Of a DNA stretch of 64,000 nucleotides, positions 17,758 to 27,805 are shown piece by piece. The notes under the pieces were generated by a model. The model did no database searches. It was not told the DNA's origin and saw nothing but the letters and a program-made list of their open reading frames with translations. A program made the translations under genes and the position numbers. Where the stretch lies: assembly GCA_017937025.1 (NCBI GenBank), contig JAGBEJ010000004.1:62001-126000 (forward strand), written 5' to 3'. The DNA is from Paludibacteraceae bacterium. GTDB taxonomy: Bacteria; Bacteroidota; Bacteroidia; Bacteroidales; Paludibacteraceae. The number at the start of each line of letters is the position of its first letter. Positions within the stretch are counted from its first letter, which is position 1.

Positions 17758-18105
17758 TTATTTCTTATCCCTCAGGACGGTATCGCCGTTCTCGCCGGTG
17801 CGTATGCTCCAAGTGTCAATCATGTCGCTGACGAAGATGCGCCCGTCGCCTATCTCGCCAGTATGCGCCACTTGCAGTATAACCTTCACCGTCGGCTCCA
17901 CCAGCTGGTCGCGGCATACGATGGTTAGCGCCACACGCTCTATCACATCGGTCGAGTACTGCACGCCACGATAGATTCTCTCCTGACGGCTCTGACCGAT
18001 GCCGTGCACATTGTGATACTCAAACCAGTCAATGTCCGACTGCAGCAATGCCTCTTTCACATCCTCGAACCTTGTCTTACGGATGATAGCTTCAATCCTT
18101 TTCAT
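17758..18105 (-). CDS. glnK: PII-type nitrogen regulator, divergent
   Basis: 115 residues. PII signal proteins sense 2-oxoglutarate and ATP/ADP and control AmtB. The fold signatures are present (MKRIEAIIR start, IYRGVQY at the T-loop with Tyr50 matching Tyr51 of E. coli GlnB, HTGEIGDGRIFV, SIRTGE). Aligned by eye with E. coli GlnB, the T-loop is one residue shorter and several nucleotide-pocket residues differ: Thr29 is Glu29, Lys90 is Arg89, Arg101 is Ser100, while Arg103 is kept as Arg102. Nucleotide response may therefore be unusual. First gene of the operon, with a strong promoter at 18175-18205. Confidence 0.9.
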   Translation of the reverse strand: MKRIEAIIRKTRFEDVKEALLQSDIDWFEYHNVHGIGQSRQERIYRGVQYSTDVIERVALTIVCRDQLVEPTVKVILQVAHTGEIGDGRIFVSDMIDTWSIRTGENGDTVLRDKK

Positions 18106-18174
18106 ACTTACATTGTGTTAGGTTAATAGTTAATTTACCTCTCGTTTTGAAATTCATTGCAATGTTTTCGACGA

Positions 18175-18205
18175 CAAATGTACAACGTTTTAAGAAACCA
18201 CCAAA
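18175..18205 (-). promoter_or_regulatory. Promoter of the glnK-amtB-porin operon
   Basis: On the minus strand TTTG (18205-18202), a 19-base spacer, then TACATTTG (18182-18175): both boxes match the Bacteroidetes housekeeping consensus exactly. It lies about 70 bases before the glnK ATG. Confidence 0.8.
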
Positions 18206-18476
18206 CATTTTGAAAGAAAATTTTTGTTTTTCGTGCCATTTTTACGCAAAACCATTAAAAACAACCCACAAAACGACAGAAATCACACATATTTTATATT
18301 ATATAGTCACATTTTTATATCACAAGCAAGCAAAAAGGAAGCATTTTTATCAAAAGACCTCGTTTTTAAAGCATTAAAAAGAACACAGGAATAACAAATT
18401 GGACAAAAGCCGATTTTTATGTTGTAAAACATATAAAACAATATGTTAATTTTTAACGCATTTTTCTCACAACACT

Positions 18477-18484
18477 TATATTTG
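18477..18484 (+). promoter_or_regulatory. Candidate -7 box for the small acidic protein
   Basis: TATATTTG, 29 bases before the ATG. The -33 region is T-rich (ATTTTTC) without a clean TTTG. Confidence 0.5.
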
Positions 18485-18513
18485 CACACATCAACCCCTT
18501 AAGATTTCAAGAC

Positions 18514-18795
18514 ATGAGCAAAGACGTAACTAAATACAGAGAAGAACTCGAAAACATCATACACAAGTACCTCACAGGCGAGATAAAATACAACGAGGAG
18601 ATGTTCGACCTGCTGGACGACTTGGAGGACAGAATGCAGGACGAATTAGGGTACTCGCTTGACAACCCCATGAAGGACGGAAGCCCGGAAAGCCGGATAA
18701 CAAATATCTCCATCGCTATCAAATGCGACATCGAGGAGATGAACGAAGGCATCGGGAATGTCTTCGACGGCATTATCGATGGCATAGAAGAATAA
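18514..18795 (+). CDS. Small acidic helical protein of unknown function
   Basis: 93 residues, strongly acidic (about 25 Asp/Glu), no signal peptide. Predicted to be two or three helices: YREELENIIHKYL at residues 8-20, a second helix around EEMFDLLDDLEDRMQDELG, and a C-terminal helical part NEGIGNVFDGIIDGIEE. It has its own -7 box and a terminator directly after the stop, so it is a single-gene unit. Size and charge recall small cytoplasmic regulators or protein-binding inhibitors, but nothing specific can be said. Confidence 0.7.
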   Translation: MSKDVTKYREELENIIHKYLTGEIKYNEEMFDLLDDLEDRMQDELGYSLDNPMKDGSPESRITNISIAIKCDIEEMNEGIGNVFDGIIDGIEE

Positions 18796-18817
18796 AGCAA
18801 CCGTATATAAAAGCAAA

Positions 18818-18850
18818 GGGTGCCCGGAGATACCGGACACCCTTATTTCT
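18818..18850. terminator. Bidirectional terminator between the small acidic gene and rnr
   Basis: Stem GGGTG-x-CCGG / CCGG-x-CACCC with a 5-base loop, followed by TTATTTCTT on plus and TTTGCTTTT on minus. It serves the convergent acidic-protein gene and rnr. Confidence 0.75.
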
Positions 18851-18867
18851 TGCGCTCACCCGCCGCG

Positions 18868-21066
18868 CTACTCAGCAAGCACGAAGTCGAGCTGTTTCTT
18901 TTCGAGATTGGTCTTAGCCACACGGACCGTGATAGGGTCGCCGAGCTGGAACTTGCGGTGGCGGCGACGGCCGATGAGGCAGTAGTTCTTCTCGTCGAAC
19001 GTATAATAGTCGTCGCCAAGTTCACGGACAGGAATCATGCCCTCGCACTTGTTCTGGTTAAGCTCCACATAGACGCCCCACTCCGTTATGCCGGAGATGA
19101 CGCCGTCGAACACCTTGCCCACCTTGTCGGACATGAACTCCACCTGCTTGTACTTGATGGAAGCGCGCTCGGCTGTGGCTGCGAGCTGCTCCATGGCAGA
19201 GCAGTGGTCGCACTTGTCTTCAAGCTCCTTCTCGTTGACCGAGCGGCCGCCGTCGAGGTAACGCTCCAGCAGACGGTGCACCATCATGTCGGGATAGCGG
19301 CGTATCGGCGATGTGAAGTGCGTGTAGTAGTCGAACGCCAAGCCGTAGTGGCCGATGTTGGTCGTCGTGTAAATGGCTTTCGCCATCGAGCGCACGGCTA
19401 TGGTCTGCACAAGCCCCTGCTCGCCCTTGCCTTCAACATCTTTCAGGAGCGTGTTTATTGAGCTGGAGATTTCCTTAGGCTTGCCGGTCGTCTTCAGCTT
19501 GTATCCGAACTTGCGTATGAAGTCGGACAGAGCGCGTATCTTGTCAGGGTTCGGTGTGTCATGCACACGATAGACGAATGTCTTCGGCTTCGCCTTGCCC
19601 GACGGCTTGCCTATATGCGTAGCCACTGTGCGGTTAGCCAGCAGCATGAACTCCTCGATGAGTTTGTTAGCGTCCTTCGATTCCTTGAAATAAACGCTGA
19701 GCGGCTTGCCGTTCTTGTCTATCTCGAAACGCACCTCGACGCTGTCGAACGATATGGCGCCAGCTTTGTATCTTGCGTCACGCAGCTTCTTGGCAAGCTC
19801 GTCCAGCTTCAGGATTTCCTCTTTCATGTCGCCCTCGCCAGTTTCTATCACCTCCTGCGCCTCTTCATAGCAGAAACGGCGGTCGGACTTTATGACGGTG
19901 CGGCAGATGTCGTAATGCTTCACATTGGCGTTGTCATCCATGACGAACACCACGGAGAATGCCAGTTTCTCCTCGTTCGGACGCAGGGAGCAAAGCTCGT
20001 TTGACAGATGCTCTGGAAGCATAGGAATCGTGCGGTCCACAAGATAAACGGATGTGGCTCTCTCCATCGCCTCCTTGTTTATCGGGCTGTTCGGCTTCAC
20101 ATAGTGCGTCACGTCGGCTATATGCACACCAATCTCCCAGTCGCCCGACTCGAGCTTGCGGATGGACAGCGCGTCGTCAAAGTCCTTGGCGTCCTTCGGG
20201 TCGATGGTGAAGGTAGGCACGTCGCGCATGTCGCGGCGCTTGGCGAACTCCTCGGGCGTCAGGTCGTCCGGAATCTCGTCGGCGGCCTTTTCCAGCGCCT
20301 CTGGGTAAGAGTACGGCAGTCCGTACTCGGCAAGTATGGCGTGCATCTCGGTGTTGTTATTGCCCACATCGCCGAGCACATCAACGACTTCGCCTATAGG
20401 GCTGCGGTCGCTCACGCCCCACTCCACTATCTTGACAATGGCTTTCTGTCCGTCCTTGCCGCCGTGCAGATTATCCACAGGTATGAAGATGTCGCTGGTG
20501 AGAATCTTGTTGTCAACACGCAGGAACGCATAATTTCGTCCCACCTGCAGCACGCCGACGAACGTGTCTTGCGCACGCTTCAATATCTCAACCACCTCGC
20601 CTTCAGGCTCGCTGCCCTTCGGACGAGCGTAGAGGAACACACGCACACGGTCCTTGTTCAGTGCGTGGCGTAGACGGCGCTCGGCTATGAATATCGCGCT
20701 GCCGCCGTCGTCAGGCACGAGGTATGTCTTTCCGTTTGAGCGGCGGTCTATCACGCCCTCAACGTATCCGGCACGGGTGTTGAGTTTATATTTTCCGTGT
20801 TCCACCTCGTCCACAGTCTCGTTGGCAGCCAAGGCATCAAGTATGGATATGACCAGCTGCCTCTCGCTGAGCGACTTCGCGCCTATTGCCGCAGAGATCT
20901 GCTTGTAGTTGTACGCCACCGTCGGATTGTCGTGCATCACATCCAGCAGAGCCTGCTCCAACTGCTTGCGGTTCAGTCCCTTCTTGCTCGACTTCGGCAT
21001 CCCTTTCGGACGTCCGCTGCGTGTTTTCTCCGAGCGTTGCGCACGTTGTTTCTTCTTTAGTTTCAT
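18868..21066 (-). CDS. rnr: Ribonuclease R
   Basis: 3'-5' exoribonuclease that degrades structured RNA. 732 residues. A Lys/Arg-rich N-terminus (KLKKKQRAQRSEKTRSGRP) leads into a winged-helix-like region (ALLDVMHDNPTVAYNYKQIS), cold-shock domains (GYVEGVIDRRSNGKTYLV; FVGVLQVGRNYAFLRVD), the RNB catalytic domain with the Asp cluster DPKDAKDFDDALS, and the RNB-typical YTHFTSPIRRYPDMMVHR. A C-terminal S1 domain starts at KVFDGVISGITEWGVYVE. Unlike E. coli RNase R it lacks a long basic tail. Stand-alone, transcribed away from gyrB. Confidence 0.95.
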   Translation of the reverse strand: MKLKKKQRAQRSEKTRSGRPKGMPKSSKKGLNRKQLEQALLDVMHDNPTVAYNYKQISAAIGAKSLSERQLVISILDALAANETVDEVEHGKYKLNTRAGYVEGVIDRRSNGKTYLVPDDGGSAIFIAERRLRHALNKDRVRVFLYARPKGSEPEGEVVEILKRAQDTFVGVLQVGRNYAFLRVDNKILTSDIFIPVDNLHGGKDGQKAIVKIVEWGVSDRSPIGEVVDVLGDVGNNNTEMHAILAEYGLPYSYPEALEKAADEIPDDLTPEEFAKRRDMRDVPTFTIDPKDAKDFDDALSIRKLESGDWEIGVHIADVTHYVKPNSPINKEAMERATSVYLVDRTIPMLPEHLSNELCSLRPNEEKLAFSVVFVMDDNANVKHYDICRTVIKSDRRFCYEEAQEVIETGEGDMKEEILKLDELAKKLRDARYKAGAISFDSVEVRFEIDKNGKPLSVYFKESKDANKLIEEFMLLANRTVATHIGKPSGKAKPKTFVYRVHDTPNPDKIRALSDFIRKFGYKLKTTGKPKEISSSINTLLKDVEGKGEQGLVQTIAVRSMAKAIYTTTNIGHYGLAFDYYTHFTSPIRRYPDMMVHRLLERYLDGGRSVNEKELEDKCDHCSAMEQLAATAERASIKYKQVEFMSDKVGKVFDGVISGITEWGVYVELNQNKCEGMIPVRELGDDYYTFDEKNYCLIGRRRHRKFQLGDPITVRVAKTNLEKKQLDFVLAE

Positions 21067-21112
21067 AAGTATATCAGTTTTTGTTTTTCAATTCTGTTTT
21101 GTTTGGCTATCA

Positions 21113-21120
21113 CAAATATA
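21113..21120 (-). promoter_or_regulatory. Candidate -7 box for rnr
   Basis: Minus-strand TATATTTG, 47 bases before the rnr start. The -33 position is not a clear TTTG. Confidence 0.4.
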
Positions 21121-21160
21121 GACATTTGAACAAAGCGCACACCACTAATGCCGCCTTTGA

Positions 21161-21192
21161 TTTGGCAGAAATGCAAATTATTATTATATTTG
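21161..21192 (+). promoter_or_regulatory. Promoter of gyrB
   Basis: TTTG (21161-21164), 20-base spacer, TATATTTG (21185-21192). Both boxes match the Bacteroidetes consensus; leader of about 85 bases. Confidence 0.78.
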
Positions 21193-21264
21193 CTTGATTT
21201 ATACGGCCGACAAAACGCCATTCCGCAACACAGGAACACGCATCGGCTGCTTCATCAAGAATAG

Positions 21265-23247
<1,983 letters not shown>

Positions 23248-23256
23248 GCACAACAA

Positions 23257-23274
23257 AACGCGGCACGCTGCGTT
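23257..23274 (+). terminator. Hairpin after gyrB (weak terminator or attenuator)
   Basis: Stem AACGCGGC / GCTGCGTT (one G-U pair) ten bases after the gyrB stop. It lacks a strong T-run, so partial read-through into the next gene is plausible. Confidence 0.35.
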
Positions 23275-23328
23275 GTTATAGCATAGACATTCTTTAAACA
23301 AACATAGTTTTATCTAATTCAACAAAAG

Positions 23329-24654
23329 ATGAATTTATTATTTAAAAGAATCTTTGGAGGACTGGCAAAAACTGAGAAGTTCGAGAAGCAGGAAGGACAA
23401 CTGCTCGCAGACTACAAGAGATACTGCGACATCCAGACTTCGGAACAGCTCAAGGAATACACAGCTCTGTTCGAGCTTGTGCAGTCAGCAGAATTCAAAG
23501 ACAAGAAAAAGACACTGCAGAATCGCAAGTACAAGGATACTGAGGAGTATCGCGATTCCCGCAAGTTTGAAAAACTCAATTCCAGCTGGAAGATCAAGAG
23601 TTATTACGAGACTCTTGACAGCGCGGAGCTGAAAGAGTACGAGGCATTCAAGGCTACCAGCGACTACACCAAGCTGGGCGACCCTAAGCTCTGGCAAGCC
23701 GACGAGCGTCTGAAGAGACTCAAGAACTTCGAGAAGTCTAAGGCTTACAAGAACTATGAGGGACTCAAAGGCTCATACCTGATAAAGGAGTTCGAGGAGT
23801 TGAAAGCCAAAGTCAACACCGAGGAGTTCCAGAAGAACAGAGCTTGGTGGGAAGACAAGCACAGATGGCAGAAGACCGAGGAGTATCAGAAAGAGCAGCG
23901 CTTCTATGAGCTGAAGAAAACTGACGACATCGCTTTCTACGAGCATACAGACCCTAAGAAGTTCGAGGCACTGAACAAGTGGGCTCTGACTTTCAAGGAC
24001 GAGTTCGAAGGCACTGCGCTCAACTCGCAATGGAAGCACGGATTCTTCAACAGAGCGCAGGCGCTGAAGAAGATTTACTCGTTCCCTAACGACAAGCAGG
24101 CCTACACCGAAGGTCAGAATATCTTCGTGAACGGAGCGCTGAGCATCGTGACAAAGCGCCAGCAGGCCGACACACTCGTCTGGGACGCAAAGAAGGGATT
24201 CCTCTTCAAGCAGATGGCTTTCACATCCGGAAACATCAACACAGGCGAGGCTTTCAGCCAGAGATATGGTAAAATCCAGGCTAAGATAAAGATAGACAAG
24301 ATGGCTGATGTTAGCCATTCTTTGTGGATGGGAACAGACGGCATGATACCTCACATCAACATCTTCTCGTTCAACGGCAAGAAGCTGAGCGTGGGCATGT
24401 GCAACAACGCCAACGGCACTATCGACCGTGAGATAATCAAGGGAATCAACCCTGAGAACTATTACATCTACACTCTCGAGTGGAACGAGAGAGAGATTAT
24501 CTGGAAGATAAACAACGTGGTTGTGAAGAAGGTGACAAGCAACGTGCCTGACAAGGCAATGCACCTGGCTGCTACTTCGTTCATCGGCGCTCAGAACGCA
24601 GGTGGCGAAAGCATCCTGAAAATCGATTGGATAAGAGTTTACGCTCGCAAGTAA
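23329..24654 (+). CDS. GH16-like (LamG-fold) protein lacking catalytic residues, with charged N-terminal repeats
   Basis: 441 residues, no signal peptide or membrane segment. Residues 1 to about 215 are highly charged, with repeated blocks of the type S-x-E-L-K-E-Y-x-x-F/L and Tyr/Trp-rich helices (AELKEYEAFKATSDY; FEKSKAYKNYEGLKGSYL; WQKTEEYQKEQRFYELK). Residues about 217-441 resemble family 16 glycoside hydrolases (FKDEFEGTALNSQWKHGF at the start; IDWIRVYA at the end, as in laminarinases). The catalytic E-x-D-x-x-E strand is replaced by H-I-N-I-F-S (342-347), so hydrolysis is not expected. It follows gyrB by 81 bases. A cytoplasmic binding or scaffold role is likely but unproven. Confidence 0.78.
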   Translation: MNLLFKRIFGGLAKTEKFEKQEGQLLADYKRYCDIQTSEQLKEYTALFELVQSAEFKDKKKTLQNRKYKDTEEYRDSRKFEKLNSSWKIKSYYETLDSAELKEYEAFKATSDYTKLGDPKLWQADERLKRLKNFEKSKAYKNYEGLKGSYLIKEFEELKAKVNTEEFQKNRAWWEDKHRWQKTEEYQKEQRFYELKKTDDIAFYEHTDPKKFEALNKWALTFKDEFEGTALNSQWKHGFFNRAQALKKIYSFPNDKQAYTEGQNIFVNGALSIVTKRQQADTLVWDAKKGFLFKQMAFTSGNINTGEAFSQRYGKIQAKIKIDKMADVSHSLWMGTDGMIPHINIFSFNGKKLSVGMCNNANGTIDREIIKGINPENYYIYTLEWNEREIIWKINNVVVKKVTSNVPDKAMHLAATSFIGAQNAGGESILKIDWIRVYARK

Positions 24655-24672
24655 AATCTCAATCAATAATAG

Positions 24673-24706
24673 AAAAATCCCGACTCAAACGAGTCGGGAT
24701 TTTTTT
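24673..24706 (+). terminator. Terminator after the GH16-like gene
   Basis: Perfect 14-bp stem AAAAATCCCGACTC / GAGTCGGGATTTTT with a 4-base loop and a T-run. Confidence 0.9.
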
Positions 24707-24865
24707 GTATTCCTGTTCCTAAGCGCTAGTTGGTGAACGCAGCCGAAGCACCGGATACAAATTAGTGTCCTGCGGACAGAAATCCATCAAAATAAAATCA
24801 AATCGTTCTAATAGAATATTCTGTTTGATTTGTTGTTATTTGTTTGATTTCTCGGAAGCGATTAA

Positions 24866-24887
24866 TGCTTCGACTACGCTCAGCAAC
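24866..24887. repeat. Dispersed 22-bp repeat, copy B
   Basis: The reverse complement differs from the copy at 4266-4287 at only 2 of 22 positions (GTTGCTGAGCGTAGTCGAAG plus CA). It lies in the gap between two convergent genes. A weaker relative (AACGCAGCCGAAGCACC) lies near 24735. Confidence 0.55.
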
Positions 24888-24921
24888 TAAAACACAGCGT
24901 CCAAGGATTTCCCAACAAAAA

Positions 24922-24949
24922 AAGAGCGACTCACAAATGAGCCGCTCTT
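24922..24949 (-). terminator. Terminator after the S41 protease gene
   Basis: Minus-strand stem AAGAGCG-x-CTC / GAG-x-CGCTCTT with a 6-base loop, followed by TTTTTT. It closes the transcript that starts at or above the alcohol dehydrogenase gene. Confidence 0.82.
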
Positions 24950-24972
24950 ATATTTTTCATCCGCCGAAGGAA

Positions 24973-26586
24973 CTATTTCTTCGCGCCCTTGTTAAGGACT
25001 TTGTCATACATGCCGTCTGTGGTAAGGATTTCCATCGCCTTGAGGTATGAATCGTCATAAGCATTTACTGTCTTGTAGAAACCTTCTGTGCCGAAAAGAC
25101 GACGTGCGAATATCGCCTTGAGCTGCTTCTTTATCATAGGCGATGACTTCTTGAAGCCAGCCTCATCATACTTCACGCCCTCGCTTGCAGCCTTGTCAGT
25201 GAGTTCTTTGAGGTAATTGTCGCCGAGTTCATACGACTTGATGAAATCATCCACGTTGTCGTACTTTTTCTTCAGTTCCTTCTCGTGTTTCTGCAGGAAG
25301 TCTGACGCATAGCCGTTCACCACGCCCTTTGCCACTATCTTGGTCAAATAGAGCGACTGGGCTGTCGTGTCTATCGGCACGAAATAGTCCGGCATGATGC
25401 CACCGCCGCCATAGACAGTACGGTGCAGATTCAGCGTCTCGTACTTCAGCGAGTCTGGGAAGTGTATGCTGTCGGCCGACAGAAGCTCGCCGTGATTGTA
25501 ACGCTCTATGACGTCGTTTTTGTACTTCTCCACGCCGTCGGCATAAGGTTTCTGTATGCAGCGTCCCGAAGGTGTGTAATAGCGTGCTATGGTTATGCGC
25601 AAGCCCGAACCGTCCGCCAGCGCCACCGGCATCTGCACAAGTCCCTTGGCGAAGGTTCTTCTGCCCACGATGACGGCTCTGTCATTGTCCTGCATCGCTC
25701 CAGAAAGAATCTCGCTCGCCGACGCCGACGACTCGTCCACCAGGAACACGATGCGACCGTCCACGAAGCTGCCGCCCGGCGACGACTTGTAGGTCTCCCT
25801 CACGGCTCTGCCCTTGGTATAGACTATCATCTGCTTGCCGTCGAGGAACTCATCGGCGATGCTTGACGCTGCCTTAAGGTAGCCGCCGCCGTTGCCCTGA
25901 AGGTCGAAAATCAAGTCCTTCATGCCGGCTTTCTTGAGTGTCTTGAGCGCCTCGTCGAACTCCTTTTTCGTATTGTCCGAGAATATCGTCAGTTTAATGT
26001 AACCCACGCTTGGCGACACCATATAAGCCGCCTGAACGCTGTGCAACGGTATTTTGTCTCTTGTAATCTTGAACTCAAACGGGTCCTTCACGCCACGACG
26101 AACGACGGTCACTGTGGCTGTCGTGCCTTTCTTGCCGCGCAGACGCTTCATTATGTCTCGCGATGTCATCTTCACGCCGGCTATCAACGTGTCATTGGCC
26201 TTGATGAAGCGGTCGCCAGCCAGAACGCCGACTTTCTCTGCCGGTCCGCCTGGAATGACCGCATCGACATACAGGGTGTCCTTGAGCATGACGAACTGCA
26301 CGCCGATGCCCTCGAACTCGCCAACGAGCGGCTCGTTCATCTGCTGCATCTCCGACTTAGGGATATAGACAGAGTGAGGGTCGAGTTTCTGCAGCATGCC
26401 CGAGATGGCATAATCTATCAGCGCGCTGTCCGACACCGCATCAACGTACATTCCCGAGACTCTCGCCTTGGCCTCGTAGAATTTCTTGAGCTGCTTTATA
26501 GTCTCGTTGGTAGCGGAATAAGCAGACACCGCCGTAGCCACGCATAACGCCGCAGCCACCAGTTTACGCCATATTGAGTTATTCAT
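24973..26586 (-). CDS. S41-family C-terminal processing protease
   Basis: 537 residues from the ATG at 26586 (an upstream TTG is less likely). Signal peptide about 1-25 (MNNSIWRKLVAAALCVATAVSA). A PDZ domain (about 90-175, with EGIGVQFVMLKDTLYV and GVLAGDRFIKANDT) sits in front of the S41 peptidase core. The catalytic Ser is in DESSASASEIL and the Lys in GRRTFAKGLVQ, a Ser-Lys dyad as in CtpA/Prc. C-terminal helices (about 410-537) complete the fold. It acts in the periplasm on protein C-termini; the substrate is unknown. Confidence 0.93.
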   Translation of the reverse strand: MNNSIWRKLVAAALCVATAVSAYSATNETIKQLKKFYEAKARVSGMYVDAVSDSALIDYAISGMLQKLDPHSVYIPKSEMQQMNEPLVGEFEGIGVQFVMLKDTLYVDAVIPGGPAEKVGVLAGDRFIKANDTLIAGVKMTSRDIMKRLRGKKGTTATVTVVRRGVKDPFEFKITRDKIPLHSVQAAYMVSPSVGYIKLTIFSDNTKKEFDEALKTLKKAGMKDLIFDLQGNGGGYLKAASSIADEFLDGKQMIVYTKGRAVRETYKSSPGGSFVDGRIVFLVDESSASASEILSGAMQDNDRAVIVGRRTFAKGLVQMPVALADGSGLRITIARYYTPSGRCIQKPYADGVEKYKNDVIERYNHGELLSADSIHFPDSLKYETLNLHRTVYGGGGIMPDYFVPIDTTAQSLYLTKIVAKGVVNGYASDFLQKHEKELKKKYDNVDDFIKSYELGDNYLKELTDKAASEGVKYDEAGFKKSSPMIKKQLKAIFARRLFGTEGFYKTVNAYDDSYLKAMEILTTDGMYDKVLNKGAKK

Positions 26587-26604
26587 GTTCAATGCTTTTG
26601 TTTA

Positions 26605-27780
26605 TTACTTCACAGCGCGCAGGAGGTCCTTCACTTCCTCCATCGTCAGCTGCACATAGAATCCTATCGAATCGCCACGGTTGGCACGGAGATGCTCCAC
26701 AGCCTCGTCTATCGACACATGCTCGGCGCCGAGTTCGGTCAGTGTCACAGGCATGCCGATGGACTTGAAGAACGCTCTAAGCTTAGCCACGCCTTCCTTG
26801 GCTGTCTCAATCTCGTTCGCCTTTGGCTGCACGCCGAACACCTTAACGGCGAACTGCGCCACCTTGGAAGGGTTCTTCTGCAAAGCCGCGTCGAGGAACG
26901 CCGGGAACACGACCGCCAGTCCTGCGCCGTGCGCTATGGTGTCGTCTATCGCGCTGAGTTCATGCTCTATGCCGTGCGATGTCCAGTCCTCCTCACGACC
27001 CACGCCGCAGACGTCGTTGTGAGCCATCGTGCCAGCCCACATTATGTTGGCTCTCGCCTCGTAGTCCTCAGGATTAGCGAACACCTTAGGCGCTTCCTTG
27101 ATTATGGCACGGAGCAGACCTTCGCAGAACTCGTCGGTCACGAACACGTCCTTTGTGTTGGTGAAGTAACGCTCCATGATGTGCGCCATCATGTCGGATA
27201 TGCCGCATGCCGTCTGGTAAGGAGGCAAGGTGTAAGTCAGTTCAGGATTCATTATCGAGAACACAGGACGAAGCAGAAGCGGCATTCTGAGTCCGAGCTT
27301 CTTGTTGGTCTGCATGTTTGTAATGACGGAGTTGCCGGAACCTTCGCTGCCTGCCGCAGGGATAGTCAGCACGACCGACACCTTCAACGCCTTCTCCGGC
27401 TTGCATTTGCCCAAGTAGAAGTCCCACACGTCGCCGTCGTAGTAATAGCCGGCAGCGACAGCCTTGGCAGTGTCTATGACAGAGCCGCCGCCCACAGCCA
27501 TGAGCATGTCGGGATTCTCCCTCTTAGCCACCTCGACGCCCTCGCGAGCCTTGTCTATGAGCGGATTTGCCTGTATGCCACCGAACTCGAAGAAATCGAG
27601 CCCTGCCTTGCTCAACGAGTCCTCGACTCTCTTGAGCAGACCGCTGCGTACCACCGAACCTTTGCCGAAGAAGATCATCACCTTCTTGGCACCGTACTTC
27701 TTTGCCAGCTCTCCAGCCTGGCTCTCTGTGTCTCTGCCGAACACGAATTCGGTAGGACTATAGTAAACGAAATTATTCAT
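26605..27780 (-). CDS. Iron-containing alcohol dehydrogenase (YqhD/BDH type)
   Basis: 391 residues from the ATG at 27780; an upstream in-frame start would overlap the flippase gene. It reduces aldehydes to alcohols with NADPH or NADH. Visible are the start NFVYYSPTEFVFGRDT, the nucleotide-binding GGGSVIDTAKAVAAG, and metal-ligand Asp/His residues in the all-helical C-terminal domain (DMMAHIMERYF; GIEHELSAIDDTIAHGAGLAV). The GSEGSGNSVIT segment and overall pattern resemble butanol dehydrogenase/YqhD-like enzymes. Substrate is not certain. It has its own -7 box just upstream. Confidence 0.92.
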   Translation of the reverse strand: MNNFVYYSPTEFVFGRDTESQAGELAKKYGAKKVMIFFGKGSVVRSGLLKRVEDSLSKAGLDFFEFGGIQANPLIDKAREGVEVAKRENPDMLMAVGGGSVIDTAKAVAAGYYYDGDVWDFYLGKCKPEKALKVSVVLTIPAAGSEGSGNSVITNMQTNKKLGLRMPLLLRPVFSIMNPELTYTLPPYQTACGISDMMAHIMERYFTNTKDVFVTDEFCEGLLRAIIKEAPKVFANPEDYEARANIMWAGTMAHNDVCGVGREEDWTSHGIEHELSAIDDTIAHGAGLAVVFPAFLDAALQKNPSKVAQFAVKVFGVQPKANEIETAKEGVAKLRAFFKSIGMPVTLTELGAEHVSIDEAVEHLRANRGDSIGFYVQLTMEEVKDLLRAVK

Positions 27781-27788
27781 AGTAAAAG

Positions 27789-27796
27789 CAAATATA
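27789..27796 (-). promoter_or_regulatory. Candidate -7 box for the alcohol dehydrogenase
   Basis: Minus-strand TATATTTG only 8 bases before the ATG, implying a nearly leaderless transcript. No clear -33 box; it lies in the short gap after the flippase gene. Confidence 0.38.
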
Positions 27797-27805
27797 CGAA
27801 TTTGT

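Larger units (their letters stand above)
18106..18513. other. AT-rich divergent intergenic region
   Basis: 408 bases, very AT-rich, between glnK (minus) and the small acidic protein (plus). It holds the glnK promoter near its left end and a -7 box for the acidic protein at 18477-18484. Between them I see only low-complexity A/T tracts; a 76-codon ORF here is not convincing. No sigma-54 site (TGGC-N7-TTGC) was found. Confidence 0.6.

Noticed and set aside
18106..18200. Sigma-54 or NtrC-type control of glnK
   Set aside because: No TGGC-N7-TTGC element was found; a Bacteroidetes housekeeping promoter explains the region.
18147..18377. 76-codon plus-strand ORF in the AT-rich gap upstream of glnK
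   Set aside because: Low-complexity Lys/Phe/His translation and it overlies the glnK promoter.
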